From Azophilus sp965221755 (GTDB lineage Bacteria; Pseudomonadota; Gammaproteobacteria; Pseudomonadales; Azotimanducaceae), in the NCBI GenBank assembly GCA_965221755.1, contig OZ244921.1, positions 434,001-498,000 on the forward strand: a DNA stretch of 64,000 bases, written 5' to 3'. This document shows, piece by piece, positions 26,864 through 34,494 of the stretch (within the stretch, counting starts at the first letter, position 1; the number at the start of each line of letters is the position of its first letter). The position numbers and the translations under genes were made by a program. The notes under the pieces were generated by a model. The model was not told where the DNA came from, made no database searches, and worked only from the letters and a program-made list of their open reading frames with translations.

Positions 26864-27259
26864 TTGTTGCATATGCGGCCCGCGGCCACCAGGCCGGCCC
26901 GGCGCATCAGCCTGACGCCGCTGATCGATGTGGTGTTCATCCTGCTGGTGTTCTTCATGCTGGAGACCACCTTTCGGCAGGAGGGCGGCGTCGAGCTGCT
27001 CAGCGGCCAGCCCGGCAGCGCGTCCGGCGGCACCGTGGCGAGCGTCTTCGAACTCTTTGACGAGCGGACCATCTGGGTTGACGGCGTGCGCCGGCCCTAC
27101 GCGGAATGGCTGCAGGCCCCCGGCGCCGCAGCCCCCGACGCGGAACTGCGCAGCGCCCCCAACATCTCCGTGCAGCATGTCCTGCGCACCCTGGATGCGC
27201 TGCGCAGCCAAGGCGCGGCACGGGTGCGGTTCGGCAAGGTGCGGGGGTTCGGCTCGTGA
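26864..27259 (+). CDS. exbD: ExbD/TolR biopolymer transport protein (Asp-bearing)
   Basis: 131 residues, single N-terminal membrane helix and a periplasmic domain. The helix contains the conserved aspartate (SLTPLIDVVFILLVFFML) that carries protons with ExbB. A GAGGAG site lies 7 nt before TTG 26864; an ATG three codons later (26873) is the alternative start. It sits between exbB and a second exbD-type gene whose ATG overlaps its stop codon (TGATG). Confidence 0.88.
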   Translation: MLHMRPAATRPARRISLTPLIDVVFILLVFFMLETTFRQEGGVELLSGQPGSASGGTVASVFELFDERTIWVDGVRRPYAEWLQAPGAAAPDAELRSAPNISVQHVLRTLDALRSQGAARVRFGKVRGFGS

Positions 27260-27684
27260 TGCGGCTGACGCTTAAGCCCCAAGCGCGGCGCACGGTGGAC
27301 ATCGCCGTGGTGCCCATGATCAACATCGTTTTCCTGCTGCTGCTCTACTTCCTCGTGGCTGGCCGCCTGACCGAGAGCACCGGCCCCGCCGTGCAGCTGC
27401 CGGTCGGCGGCACCGACCGCAGCTCGGCGCCCATCACCCTGACCGTACACGTCACCGTCAGCGACGGCATTTCCATCGACAGCAAGGCGCTGGACGAAGC
27501 CGCCCTGCGCCGCGCCTTCGCTGCGGTGGCCAACCAGCCCAGCCACCACGTGCTCATCCGGGCGGACGCCCGAGCCTCCGCACAGGCGCTGCACCAAATC
27601 ATGGCCGCCGGCGATGCGCAGGGGCTTAGATCATTCGAGCTGGCCACCTTGGAAGTACCGGACCCCAGCGCGCCGAGGCGTTGA
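27259..27684 (+). CDS. ExbD/TolR family protein with Asp-to-Asn change in the membrane helix
   Basis: 141 residues, same layout as the preceding ExbD, but the position of the proton-carrying aspartate is asparagine (VVPMINIVFLLLLYFLVAG). In E. coli ExbD that aspartate is essential, so this copy probably cannot carry protons itself and may act as a structural partner of the first ExbD. ATG at 27259 overlaps the upstream stop by one base, implying coupled translation and a fixed ratio. Confidence 0.86.
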   Translation: MRLTLKPQARRTVDIAVVPMINIVFLLLLYFLVAGRLTESTGPAVQLPVGGTDRSSAPITLTVHVTVSDGISIDSKALDEAALRRAFAAVANQPSHHVLIRADARASAQALHQIMAAGDAQGLRSFELATLEVPDPSAPRR

Positions 27685-28079
27685 CGCGCAGGGAACTGGC
27701 CATCTCCCAATGGGAAACACATCGGAACTTGACCCATGCACTTGACGACATGTATTTATCAAGTAAGCGGCAGGCATTCCTCACCTCGTGCCTGCACTCA
27801 TCACTGACACCCGCCTTTGATTGCCTCATCGCGTGCCCCGGTGGCTTAGGCCTTTGGGGTCTGTATGCCGCAGAGATCAAGCAGGTCAGGGAGCGGGCGT
27901 TTCATCGGGAGGGTCAATTTCGGTGATGAAGGTTGAGAGGGCCTCAAGAAGAGTAACTGCTTGGAGCATTTTCTCAAGCGACCTGTAGCCTGACTGCACG
28001 CAGTGCATGAAGGACATTGAGTTATGGCAGGCCGCATCTTCACCTTCTTGGGCCAAGCGCACAGGCGCCTCCTGCACTT
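27685..28079. other. 395-bp region downstream of exbD, mostly without a confident gene
   Basis: GC is lower here than in flanking genes. Only a weak candidate ORF on the minus strand (27886-28062) stands out. A plus-strand open frame near 27681-27926 lacks a ribosome site and recognisable content. Confidence 0.5.
27886..28062 (-). CDS. Possible 58-residue protein just downstream of tRNA-Ser
   Basis: Frame from GTG 28062 with an AGGAGG ribosome site 5 nt upstream. The translation (MSFMHCVQSGYRSLEKMLQA near the middle, acidic proline-rich end) looks like a helical polypeptide. No family recognised. It starts 18 bp after the tRNA 3' end, a common integration spot, so it may be a remnant of an inserted gene. 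Low confidence. Confidence 0.25.
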   Translation of the reverse strand: MRLAQEGEDAACHNSMSFMHCVQSGYRSLEKMLQAVTLLEALSTFITEIDPPDETPAP

Positions 28080-28167
28080 TGGCGGAGAGGGAGGGATTCG
28101 AACCCTCGATGCGTTGCCGCATACACACTTTCCAGGCGTGCTCCTTCGACCGCTCGGACACCTCTCC
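28080..28167 (-). tRNA. tRNA-Ser (anticodon GGA)
   Basis: On the minus strand an acceptor stem GGAGAGG pairs with CCTCTCC, followed by the encoded CCA. The D-loop region is GTCCGAGCGGTCGAAGG, the anticodon loop CTGGAAA gives anticodon GGA (28131-28133), a long variable arm (TGTATGCGGCAACGCATC) is typical of class II serine tRNAs, and the T arm is GAGGGTTCGAATCCCTC. It reads UCC/UCU codons. It lies 59 bp downstream of the 4.5S RNA gene on the same strand. Confidence 0.96.
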
Positions 28168-28226
28168 GGGTTGACGCTCGCTGGCCGACCATGGGGCTGC
28201 GGCCAAACCGGGCCGGGCGGCGATCC

Positions 28227-28330
28227 GGTCCAGCCTCATCCCGGCACACGCTTTGGCTGCTGCCGTTGCTCCCTTCCGGGCCTGGCGGGGTTCACAACCT
28301 GACGTTGCGGGAGGACCGGACTGGACCGCC
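28227..28330 (-). ncRNA. ffs: Signal recognition particle RNA (4.5S RNA)
   Basis: The minus strand carries the conserved SRP core: GTCAGG ... CCAGGCCCGGAAGGGAGCA ... with the GGAA tetraloop and the asymmetric internal loop that bind Ffh, preceded by TCCTCCCGCAACG and followed by GTGTGCCGGGATGAGG as in E. coli 4.5S RNA. The ends pair (CCGGTCCAG with CTGGACCGG), which sets the approximate limits. The RNA joins Ffh to target membrane proteins to FtsY and SecYEG. A weak promoter-like TACTTT-17 bp-TAGACT (-10 at 28358-28363) lies upstream. Confidence 0.93.
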
Positions 28331-28419
28331 ATCGATCCGGCCATCCGGACAGCGCAGTCTAACGGAAGTTGGCGGACAAAAGTAGCCGCACAGCCGCCGC
28401 GTTGCGCCCGCCCGCCACG

Positions 28420-28495
28420 GGCGCGTTGGAGTCTCGCTGGCGCGAAGCTCCGCCGTCGCTGCGTGGGTCGGATTCCGACATGTTAAACCCGCACA
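28420..28495 (+). repeat. Copy of the dispersed double-hairpin repeat, between ffs and queF
   Basis: Contains an imperfect GGAGTCTCGC/GCGAAGCTCC inverted repeat and the trailing GTGGGTCGGATTCCGACATG segment shared with the copy near 58080. Lies in the 250-bp gap upstream of ffs and downstream of queF. Confidence 0.7.
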
Positions 28496-28580
28496 AGACG
28501 GGGCGAGGTTTTGAACCATGCCCGTCGGCCGCTTGCGGGGGCGCAACCCGAACTGAAGGAACTGGACGGGCCGTCTCGCC

Positions 28581-29516
28581 CTACTGCCGCGGCAGGCGCC
28601 ACTGCGGGGCGGCGCCGTTCTCGTTGGAGCGGTAGGGGTTGATGTCCAGGCCGCCGCGCCGCAGGAAGTGGCCGGATACGGTGAGCCGGGCCGGTCGGCA
28701 ACGCTGCTGGATGTCCATGTAGATGCTTTCGACGGCGTCCTCGTGGAAGCAGGCGTGCTCGCGAAACGACACCAGATAGGCCAGCAGCGACTCCGCGACG
28801 ATGGGCGGGCCGGCGTAGGACACCAGAACGGAAGCCCAGTCCGGCTGACCGGTCACCGGGCAGAGGCTGCGGAACAGGTCGGTGTGCCAAGTTTCCGACA
28901 CCGGCTCCGATGGCCGCGCGCAGCGCAGCAGCGCCGGGTTGCGTTGGTATTCGAATCGAGCGGGCGCCAGCCCATCAAGGCTGCGGCCAGGCAGTGCCTC
29001 CATGAAACGGGCGCGGACCGTCCGACTGCGGGCGGGTTGCCGCTTCGGCGTCAGCGGCGCGCCGTCGTGAGGCGAGCCAAGGGCTTGCTGCCCGGATGCG
29101 AGGTCCGCAAGCCCGGACACACGCACCAAGACCTCCGCGCCGGTTGCGGCGCCAAGATCCGTCGCCAGCATCTCCGCCAGCTCGCCCTGATGGCCGAAGC
29201 GCAGCTGCGCCAAGCCGTTCAGGTACAGCTTGAGGGACTTGCTTTCCACCGTGTTCGGCGACGTGCAGGGCAGGCGCAGGCGCAGGCCGCCCACCCGGGG
29301 CTTGCCGCTCAGGTCCAGCCAGGACAGCTCGTAGCCCGTCCAGCAATCCTCGCCCCTGAACGGCACTGGGTCCGCAATGCCGAGCCGGTGCCGGGCATCG
29401 TCCCGAGGGATCGGGTGCAGGACCTCCGGGCGGCGCCCCGAGACGGGCGGCGATTGACGGCCAAGGGGCATTTCCGTTACGGACACGGCAGGCTTAGGTT
29501 CCCAAGTCGCAGACAC
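28581..29516 (-). CDS. queF: NADPH-dependent 7-cyano-7-deazaguanine reductase
   Basis: 311 residues, the long bimodular QueF type. It reduces preQ0 to preQ1 in queuosine synthesis for tRNA wobble modification. The N-terminal half has YELSWLDLSGKPRV and the NADPH-binding VESKSLKLYLNG; the C-terminal half has the catalytic cysteine in LCPVTGQPDWASV with the partner aspartate, then YLVSFREHACFHEDAVESI and RRGGLDINPYRSNE. The start is GTG 29516; an ATG at 29471 is also possible and fits the E. coli N-terminus. It is transcribed away from the AGCS symporter, from which it is separated by 126 bp. Confidence 0.95.
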   Translation of the reverse strand: MSATWEPKPAVSVTEMPLGRQSPPVSGRRPEVLHPIPRDDARHRLGIADPVPFRGEDCWTGYELSWLDLSGKPRVGGLRLRLPCTSPNTVESKSLKLYLNGLAQLRFGHQGELAEMLATDLGAATGAEVLVRVSGLADLASGQQALGSPHDGAPLTPKRQPARSRTVRARFMEALPGRSLDGLAPARFEYQRNPALLRCARPSEPVSETWHTDLFRSLCPVTGQPDWASVLVSYAGPPIVAESLLAYLVSFREHACFHEDAVESIYMDIQQRCRPARLTVSGHFLRRGGLDINPYRSNENGAAPQWRLPRQ

Positions 29517-29642
29517 TCTACAATACCTGCATGCCTTGAGCGCAGGTTAAGTTGCCACATGAGCCAATCCCGCCCTCTGCGACCGCCAAGTTGCCTTGGG
29601 CAACGCACCCGCTCGCCGGTCTGAGGCATCGTCCGGTCAGCC

Positions 29643-31013
29643 ATGCTGGACCACCTGCAACAGGCGGCAACCGCCTTCGCGCAACTCGCCTGGGGGCCTT
29701 GGCTGCTGGCGCTGCTGCTCGGCGGCGGGCTGTTCTTCCTGATCTTCTCCGGCGGGGTGCCGTTCCGCCATCTGGGCCATGCCTGGCAAGTGTTGCGGGG
29801 CCGCTACGACGACCCCGCCGACCCGGGCCAAATCAGCCACTTTCAGGCGCTCTCCTCGGCCTTGGCCGGCACCATCGGCATGGGCAACATCGGCGGCGTG
29901 GCGCTGGCCATCGGCATCGGCGGCCCCGGCGCGATCTTCTGGATGTGGATGACCGCCCTGCTCGGCATCGCCACCAAGTTCTTCACCTGCTCGCTGGCCG
30001 TGATGTACCGGGGCCGGGACAGCGACGGCGCGCTGCAGGGCGGGCCGATGTACGTGATCCGCGAAGGGCTGGGCCGTCGCTGGCGATTCCTGGCCCATCT
30101 TTTCGCCGCCTTCGGCATGATCGGCGCCCTGCCGGTCTTTCAGGCCAACCAACTGACGCAGGTGCTGCGCGAAGTGCTGTTCGTGGGCAACGGCTGGCTG
30201 GATCCCGACGCCGATCCCCTGCCCTTCAATCTCAGCGTCGGCGTCGTGCTGTGTGCCGCAGCGGGCGCGGTGATCCTCGGCGGCCTGCAGCGCATCGCCC
30301 GGGTCGCTGCGGCGCTGGTGCCGCTGATGGCGGCGCTTTATCTGGGCAGCGCCTTGGTCGCCATCGCGCTGAACGCGGAGCGGCTGCCCGGCGTGGTGGC
30401 CCTGATCCTGCGCGACGCCTTCACCGGCGAAGCCGCCGCCGGCGGCAGCCTGCTGGCGATGATTCTCTACGGCGTGCAGCGCGGCGCCTACTCCAACGAG
30501 GCAGGCATCGGCACCGAAGCCCTGGCCCATGGCGCGGCGCGCACCCGAGTGCCGATCCGGGAAGGCTTGGTCGCCATGCTCGGCCCCATCATCGACACCC
30601 TGCTGATCTGCTCGGCCACCGCTTTCATCATCCTGCTGGCGGGGGTCTGGCAGTCCGGCGAGTCCGACGGCGTCACGCTCACCGCCAACGCCTTTGGCGC
30701 GCTGCTCGGCGGACCGGGCCTGGCGGTCGTGTTCGCGGCGGTGCTGTGCTTCGCCACCACCACCCTGTTCACCTACGCCTTCTACGGCTCGCAATGCGCC
30801 AGCTTTCTGTTCGGCGCCGGCGCGCAGCGCTACTACCGCTGGCTGCTGCTGGCGTTCATCGTGGTCGCCGCGCTGATCACGCCGCAGGCCGCCATCAGCA
30901 TCATCGACGGCGCCTTCGCCATGATGGCCATACCGACCATGGTGTCCGCCCTGATTCTGGCCCCGAAGGTGAAGGCCGCCGCCAAGGACTACTTCGCCAC
31001 GCTTGATCGCTAA
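29643..31013 (+). CDS. AGCS family sodium:alanine/glycine symporter
   Basis: 456 residues with about ten or eleven hydrophobic helices. Strong AGCS signatures: ALAGTIGMGNIGGVALAIGI, WMTALLGIATKFFTCSLAVM, GGPMYVIREGLG and RGAYSNEAGIGTEALAHGAA. It brings alanine or glycine into the cell with sodium. Its stop overlaps the last codon of the convergent endonuclease V gene by 4 bp (31010-31013). Confidence 0.93.
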   Translation: MLDHLQQAATAFAQLAWGPWLLALLLGGGLFFLIFSGGVPFRHLGHAWQVLRGRYDDPADPGQISHFQALSSALAGTIGMGNIGGVALAIGIGGPGAIFWMWMTALLGIATKFFTCSLAVMYRGRDSDGALQGGPMYVIREGLGRRWRFLAHLFAAFGMIGALPVFQANQLTQVLREVLFVGNGWLDPDADPLPFNLSVGVVLCAAAGAVILGGLQRIARVAAALVPLMAALYLGSALVAIALNAERLPGVVALILRDAFTGEAAAGGSLLAMILYGVQRGAYSNEAGIGTEALAHGAARTRVPIREGLVAMLGPIIDTLLICSATAFIILLAGVWQSGESDGVTLTANAFGALLGGPGLAVVFAAVLCFATTTLFTYAFYGSQCASFLFGAGAQRYYRWLLLAFIVVAALITPQAAISIIDGAFAMMAIPTMVSALILAPKVKAAAKDYFATLDR

Positions 31014-31765
31014 CCTGGCGAACGCCCATCCCGACCCGCAGGCGGCTGGCCACCGCCAAGCCGCGCGGCAACTTGACGGCGCGCCCGGTCGCGCTTGAAC
31101 TGGCCGACATGCCGGTCGGCCAAGCGCACCGGTTCCGGCAGGCGCAGGCCACCGCCGCAGCGCAGCACCAAGTCCGCCGCGCCCTCGAAATCGCACAGGT
31201 GGCCGGGGCTGACGAACAACGGCTTGACCGCCGTGCGGGTGCGCAGCACGGTGCCGATGCGCTCCGCGCCCTGGGTCAGCGGCGAGCGCTCGCCGCGGTT
31301 CCGGCCGGGTTCAACCCAGTCGCCGATCAGACGCGACTTGGCGCAGCCCACGGCGGGCAGGTCGAGCAGCACGCCCAAGTGGCAAGCCAAGCCGAACCGG
31401 CGCGGATGGGCGATGCCTTGGCCGTCGCAGAGCAAGGCGTCCACCGGGGTGCGCAGCCGGCGCAGCGCCGCCAGCAGCGCCGGCGCCTCCCGGAACGACA
31501 GCAAGCCCGGCACGTAGGGGAACTGCAGCGCAAGGCTTAAGGCACGGCGCTCAACCACCCGGCGGCGCTCCACGTCCCAAGCCACGACGGCGGCAAACAC
31601 CCGGTCGCCGGCAAAGGCGCAATCCAACCCGGCGACCGTGCGCACCCGCCGCAACGGCGCAGGGCGAACTTGGGCAGCCAACCTTTGCTGAATGGCGCGC
31701 GCCTGCGCAGGCGAGACCCGCCATTGATGCCGCCGCACTGGGGAACTACTCTTAATGACAGGCAA
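31010..31765 (-). CDS. nfi: Endonuclease V (deoxyinosine-specific)
   Basis: 251 residues; cuts DNA near deoxyinosine in repair of deaminated adenine. Active-site acidic residues are visible in their family context: Asp in VAGLDCAF, Glu in YVPGLLSFREAP, Asp in LLCDGQGIAHPRRFGLACHLG. Further family text: AKSRL, KPLFVSPGHL, LRLPEPVRLAD. The start is TTG 31765, or the GTG nine codons later (31738). The C-terminal tail after KRDRARRQ is longer than in E. coli. Confidence 0.92.
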   Translation of the reverse strand: MPVIKSSSPVRRHQWRVSPAQARAIQQRLAAQVRPAPLRRVRTVAGLDCAFAGDRVFAAVVAWDVERRRVVERRALSLALQFPYVPGLLSFREAPALLAALRRLRTPVDALLCDGQGIAHPRRFGLACHLGVLLDLPAVGCAKSRLIGDWVEPGRNRGERSPLTQGAERIGTVLRTRTAVKPLFVSPGHLCDFEGAADLVLRCGGGLRLPEPVRLADRHVGQFKRDRARRQVAARLGGGQPPAGRDGRSPG

Positions 31766-31884
31766 TTTCCAACGGTCTTAAGTTAGGCTTGGCCCGGGAA
31801 TGCCGCATTGTAGCCCGCATGACTCATCAAGCTGCCCGTTGAGGAGCCAAATGGTGTTTTTGTTTCAATGCGTTGAAGCAGGCA

Positions 31885-34464
31885 ATGGGCGGCGGCGCCG
31901 GGAGCGACCGGCGCGGGCCGGGCCTGCGCCTGTGCCGGAGCGGGTCCATCGCGGCCGTTTGGCGGGACATGCGGGCTAGCCGAACCAGCCCGCCCGGCTT
32001 GGGTGGCGCGCATCCACAGTGGGCCGAGGCGCTCGCCCACTATGGCGCCAGCCCGACGGCGCATGACGAATTGCTGCGCGCTGGCGAGGTCCAGGCGCAC
32101 TGGCTGCCGCTGCTGCGACAACCGCTCAACCCCGCCCACCGCGCTGCAGGCGCTTCCGAGGTCGCCACCGGCCATCGCCGGGACGCCCTGCCGTTCATCA
32201 TTGCGGCTGAGGAATGGCGGTCCATTGAAGCAGGGCTCGGGCAACGCGCCCGGCTGCTCAACGCCATCAACACGGACCTCTACGGCGGGCAGGCGCTGCT
32301 GCGTGAAAAGGGCTTGCACCCAGCCTTGGCCTTCGCCAACCGCCGATACCTGCCGGCCTGCCGGCCCGGCTTCCCGGCCGGCGGCGCAACCCTAGGCCTG
32401 CTGGCCTTCGATCTCGGCCGGGCGCCTGACGGCAGCTGGCGGGTGCTCGCCAATCACACTGAAACGCCCGCTGGCTTGGGGCTCGCCCTGGAAAACCGAA
32501 TCCACACGGCCAGCGCGCTGACGGCCTTCCCCCGGGCAGCCGCCAATGCGTCCCTGGATGACGTTTTGGACAGCTTCGGCGCCGAAGTGCGCCAAAGGGG
32601 AGCAGCGACCGCGGCGCCCAGCGACGGCCTCTGCGTCCTGTTGGCCGGGGATGCCGGCCAGGCTGACCACGCCGACTGGACCGCGCTCGGCAAGCAGCTC
32701 GGATTTCCCTTGCTGGAAGGCAATGACCTCGTGGTGCGCCGAGGCGCCGTCTTCGCCAAGACCCTGACGGGGCTAAAACCGGTGGCGGCGGTGCTGCGCT
32801 TGCTGGAATCGGATGCCTGCGATCCGTTGACGCTGTCGCCCACCTCCCTGCTGGGCGCGCCGGGGCTGCTGAACGCGATTGCCGGGGGCGGGGTGGCGGC
32901 GATCAATCCGATCGGCAGCGGCGCCGTGGGCGGCGATGCCTTCATTCCCTTCCTGCCGGCCCTGTGCGAGCAGCTGCTCGATGAGCCGCTGCTGCTGTCC
33001 AGCCCCGCCACCTGGTGGTGCGGCCAGCAGCAGGAGGCGGCCCAAGTGCTGGAGCGGCTCGACCAGCTCGCGGTCGGGGACGCCTTCGGCAGTCGCTGCG
33101 GGCTCGATGGCGACCCGACCCCGGCCCAGCCCGAGGCGGCGCCCAGCGCGGCACTGCGGACGGCCATTCAAGCTCAACCCTATCGATTCGCGGGCCGCGA
33201 GCCCCTTTGTCCCTCCACCGCGCCTTGCCTCATGCCCGACGGCCAACTCAAGCCAGCGCCGGTGATCCTGCGGCTCTTCGTCGCTGCCACGGCAAACGGC
33301 TACCAGGTGCTGCCCGGGGGCTTGGCGCGGACGACCAATGGCTTGAACCGCCTCATCAAGGACGTTTGGATCGTCGAGACGGGCCTGACGCCAGCCGACC
33401 GGGCCGGCGCCGACGGTCGAATGCCGCCGGGCGCGCGCTCATTGCGCCCGCCGCGCCCCGCAACGTCATCGGACGCCACCGACCCGACGGCCGCCAACAG
33501 CGCGGATGCAGCGGCCATTCTGACCCGGCGCTTGGGCGATGACCTGTTCTGGTTCGGTCGCTACCTGGAACGGGCGGGGCTCTCAATCCGAATCTTCACC
33601 GCCTTGGGGCACCTCATCGCCGAAGGCCGCCCGTCGCAGCCGGAGGCCGCCCGGCAGCTGCTCCAGCTGTTGTCGGCCTTGGACTTCGCCGCTACCGACG
33701 GCCGCTCAACGGCGGCGTTCGACGAGGCGGGGCTTTGCCGCCTGCTTTTTGATGCGGCCAGCGACGACCGCCTGATCGACCTTCTGGACCGCCTGCGCCG
33801 CACCGGAATGCGCCGGCGCGGGATTTTGCCGATGGCCGCTTGGCGGGCGATTGAGGGGATGCACCAGGCGCTGCAGTCGCGCTGGCGGGCGCGGACCCCG
33901 GCTGACGCCCTCCGCCTGCTCGACGGCTTGGCGTTGCGGCTGGCGGCGCTCAGCGGACTGCTGGACGAAACGCAGCTCCGGGACCAAGGCTTTTGGCTGC
34001 AGCGGCTCGGCAAGCACATTGAACGCCTGCGCCTGCTCGCCGCCATCAACATCGAGTTCGCGGTGGCGCCGACGCCCATCGACCCCAATCGCGCGCATTT
34101 GCTGGCGCAACTGCACAATCTGGCCGAACCCCAAGCCGCTTGGGCGGCTGATGCCGGCGCCGCATGGCATCGACTGGTGTGCGACGCCGACCACCCCAGG
34201 TCCATGCGACATCAGGCAGAGCGCATCGGCCGTTGCTTGGAACGGCTGTCGCCGCAGGGAGCGTCCCAAGGACTGACCGACGCCCGCAACTGCGCCAGCG
34301 CCTTGACCGAGCAGCTGGCCCAAGCCAGCGGCGCGCAGGAGAGCGCCGAGGACGGCGCGGCGCTGCGGCTTCTGAATTCGGCCAGCGCGGGCGCTGCGGA
34401 AATCTCCGCGCTGGTCTCAGCGATGTGGTTCCAACCTCAGACCAACCCCCAAGCCCCTGTTTGA
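31885..34464 (+). CDS. Circularly permuted ATP-grasp / alpha-E domain fusion protein
   Basis: About 860 residues. The N-terminal two thirds is the circularly permuted ATP-grasp type 2 domain (RARLLNAINTDLYGGQALL, LANHTETPAGLGLALENR, FPLLEGNDLVVRRGAVFAKT, INPIGSGAVGG, LLSSPATWWCGQQQ). The C-terminal part is the alpha-E helical domain (LTRRLGDDLFWFGRYLERA onward). This pair is found fused or adjacent in bacteria next to a transglutaminase-like protein and is thought to make or modify a peptide; the reaction is not established. Start uncertain: TTG 31873, ATG 31885 or ATG 31969, the last being closest to where family homology begins. Here the likely transglutaminase partner is 20 kb away, at 54281. 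Confidence 0.85.
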   Translation: MGGGAGSDRRGPGLRLCRSGSIAAVWRDMRASRTSPPGLGGAHPQWAEALAHYGASPTAHDELLRAGEVQAHWLPLLRQPLNPAHRAAGASEVATGHRRDALPFIIAAEEWRSIEAGLGQRARLLNAINTDLYGGQALLREKGLHPALAFANRRYLPACRPGFPAGGATLGLLAFDLGRAPDGSWRVLANHTETPAGLGLALENRIHTASALTAFPRAAANASLDDVLDSFGAEVRQRGAATAAPSDGLCVLLAGDAGQADHADWTALGKQLGFPLLEGNDLVVRRGAVFAKTLTGLKPVAAVLRLLESDACDPLTLSPTSLLGAPGLLNAIAGGGVAAINPIGSGAVGGDAFIPFLPALCEQLLDEPLLLSSPATWWCGQQQEAAQVLERLDQLAVGDAFGSRCGLDGDPTPAQPEAAPSAALRTAIQAQPYRFAGREPLCPSTAPCLMPDGQLKPAPVILRLFVAATANGYQVLPGGLARTTNGLNRLIKDVWIVETGLTPADRAGADGRMPPGARSLRPPRPATSSDATDPTAANSADAAAILTRRLGDDLFWFGRYLERAGLSIRIFTALGHLIAEGRPSQPEAARQLLQLLSALDFAATDGRSTAAFDEAGLCRLLFDAASDDRLIDLLDRLRRTGMRRRGILPMAAWRAIEGMHQALQSRWRARTPADALRLLDGLALRLAALSGLLDETQLRDQGFWLQRLGKHIERLRLLAAINIEFAVAPTPIDPNRAHLLAQLHNLAEPQAAWAADAGAAWHRLVCDADHPRSMRHQAERIGRCLERLSPQGASQGLTDARNCASALTEQLAQASGAQESAEDGAALRLLNSASAGAAEISALVSAMWFQPQTNPQAPV

Positions 34465-34494
34465 AGGCGCGCTCAAGATGACGGCCGCCAGCGG

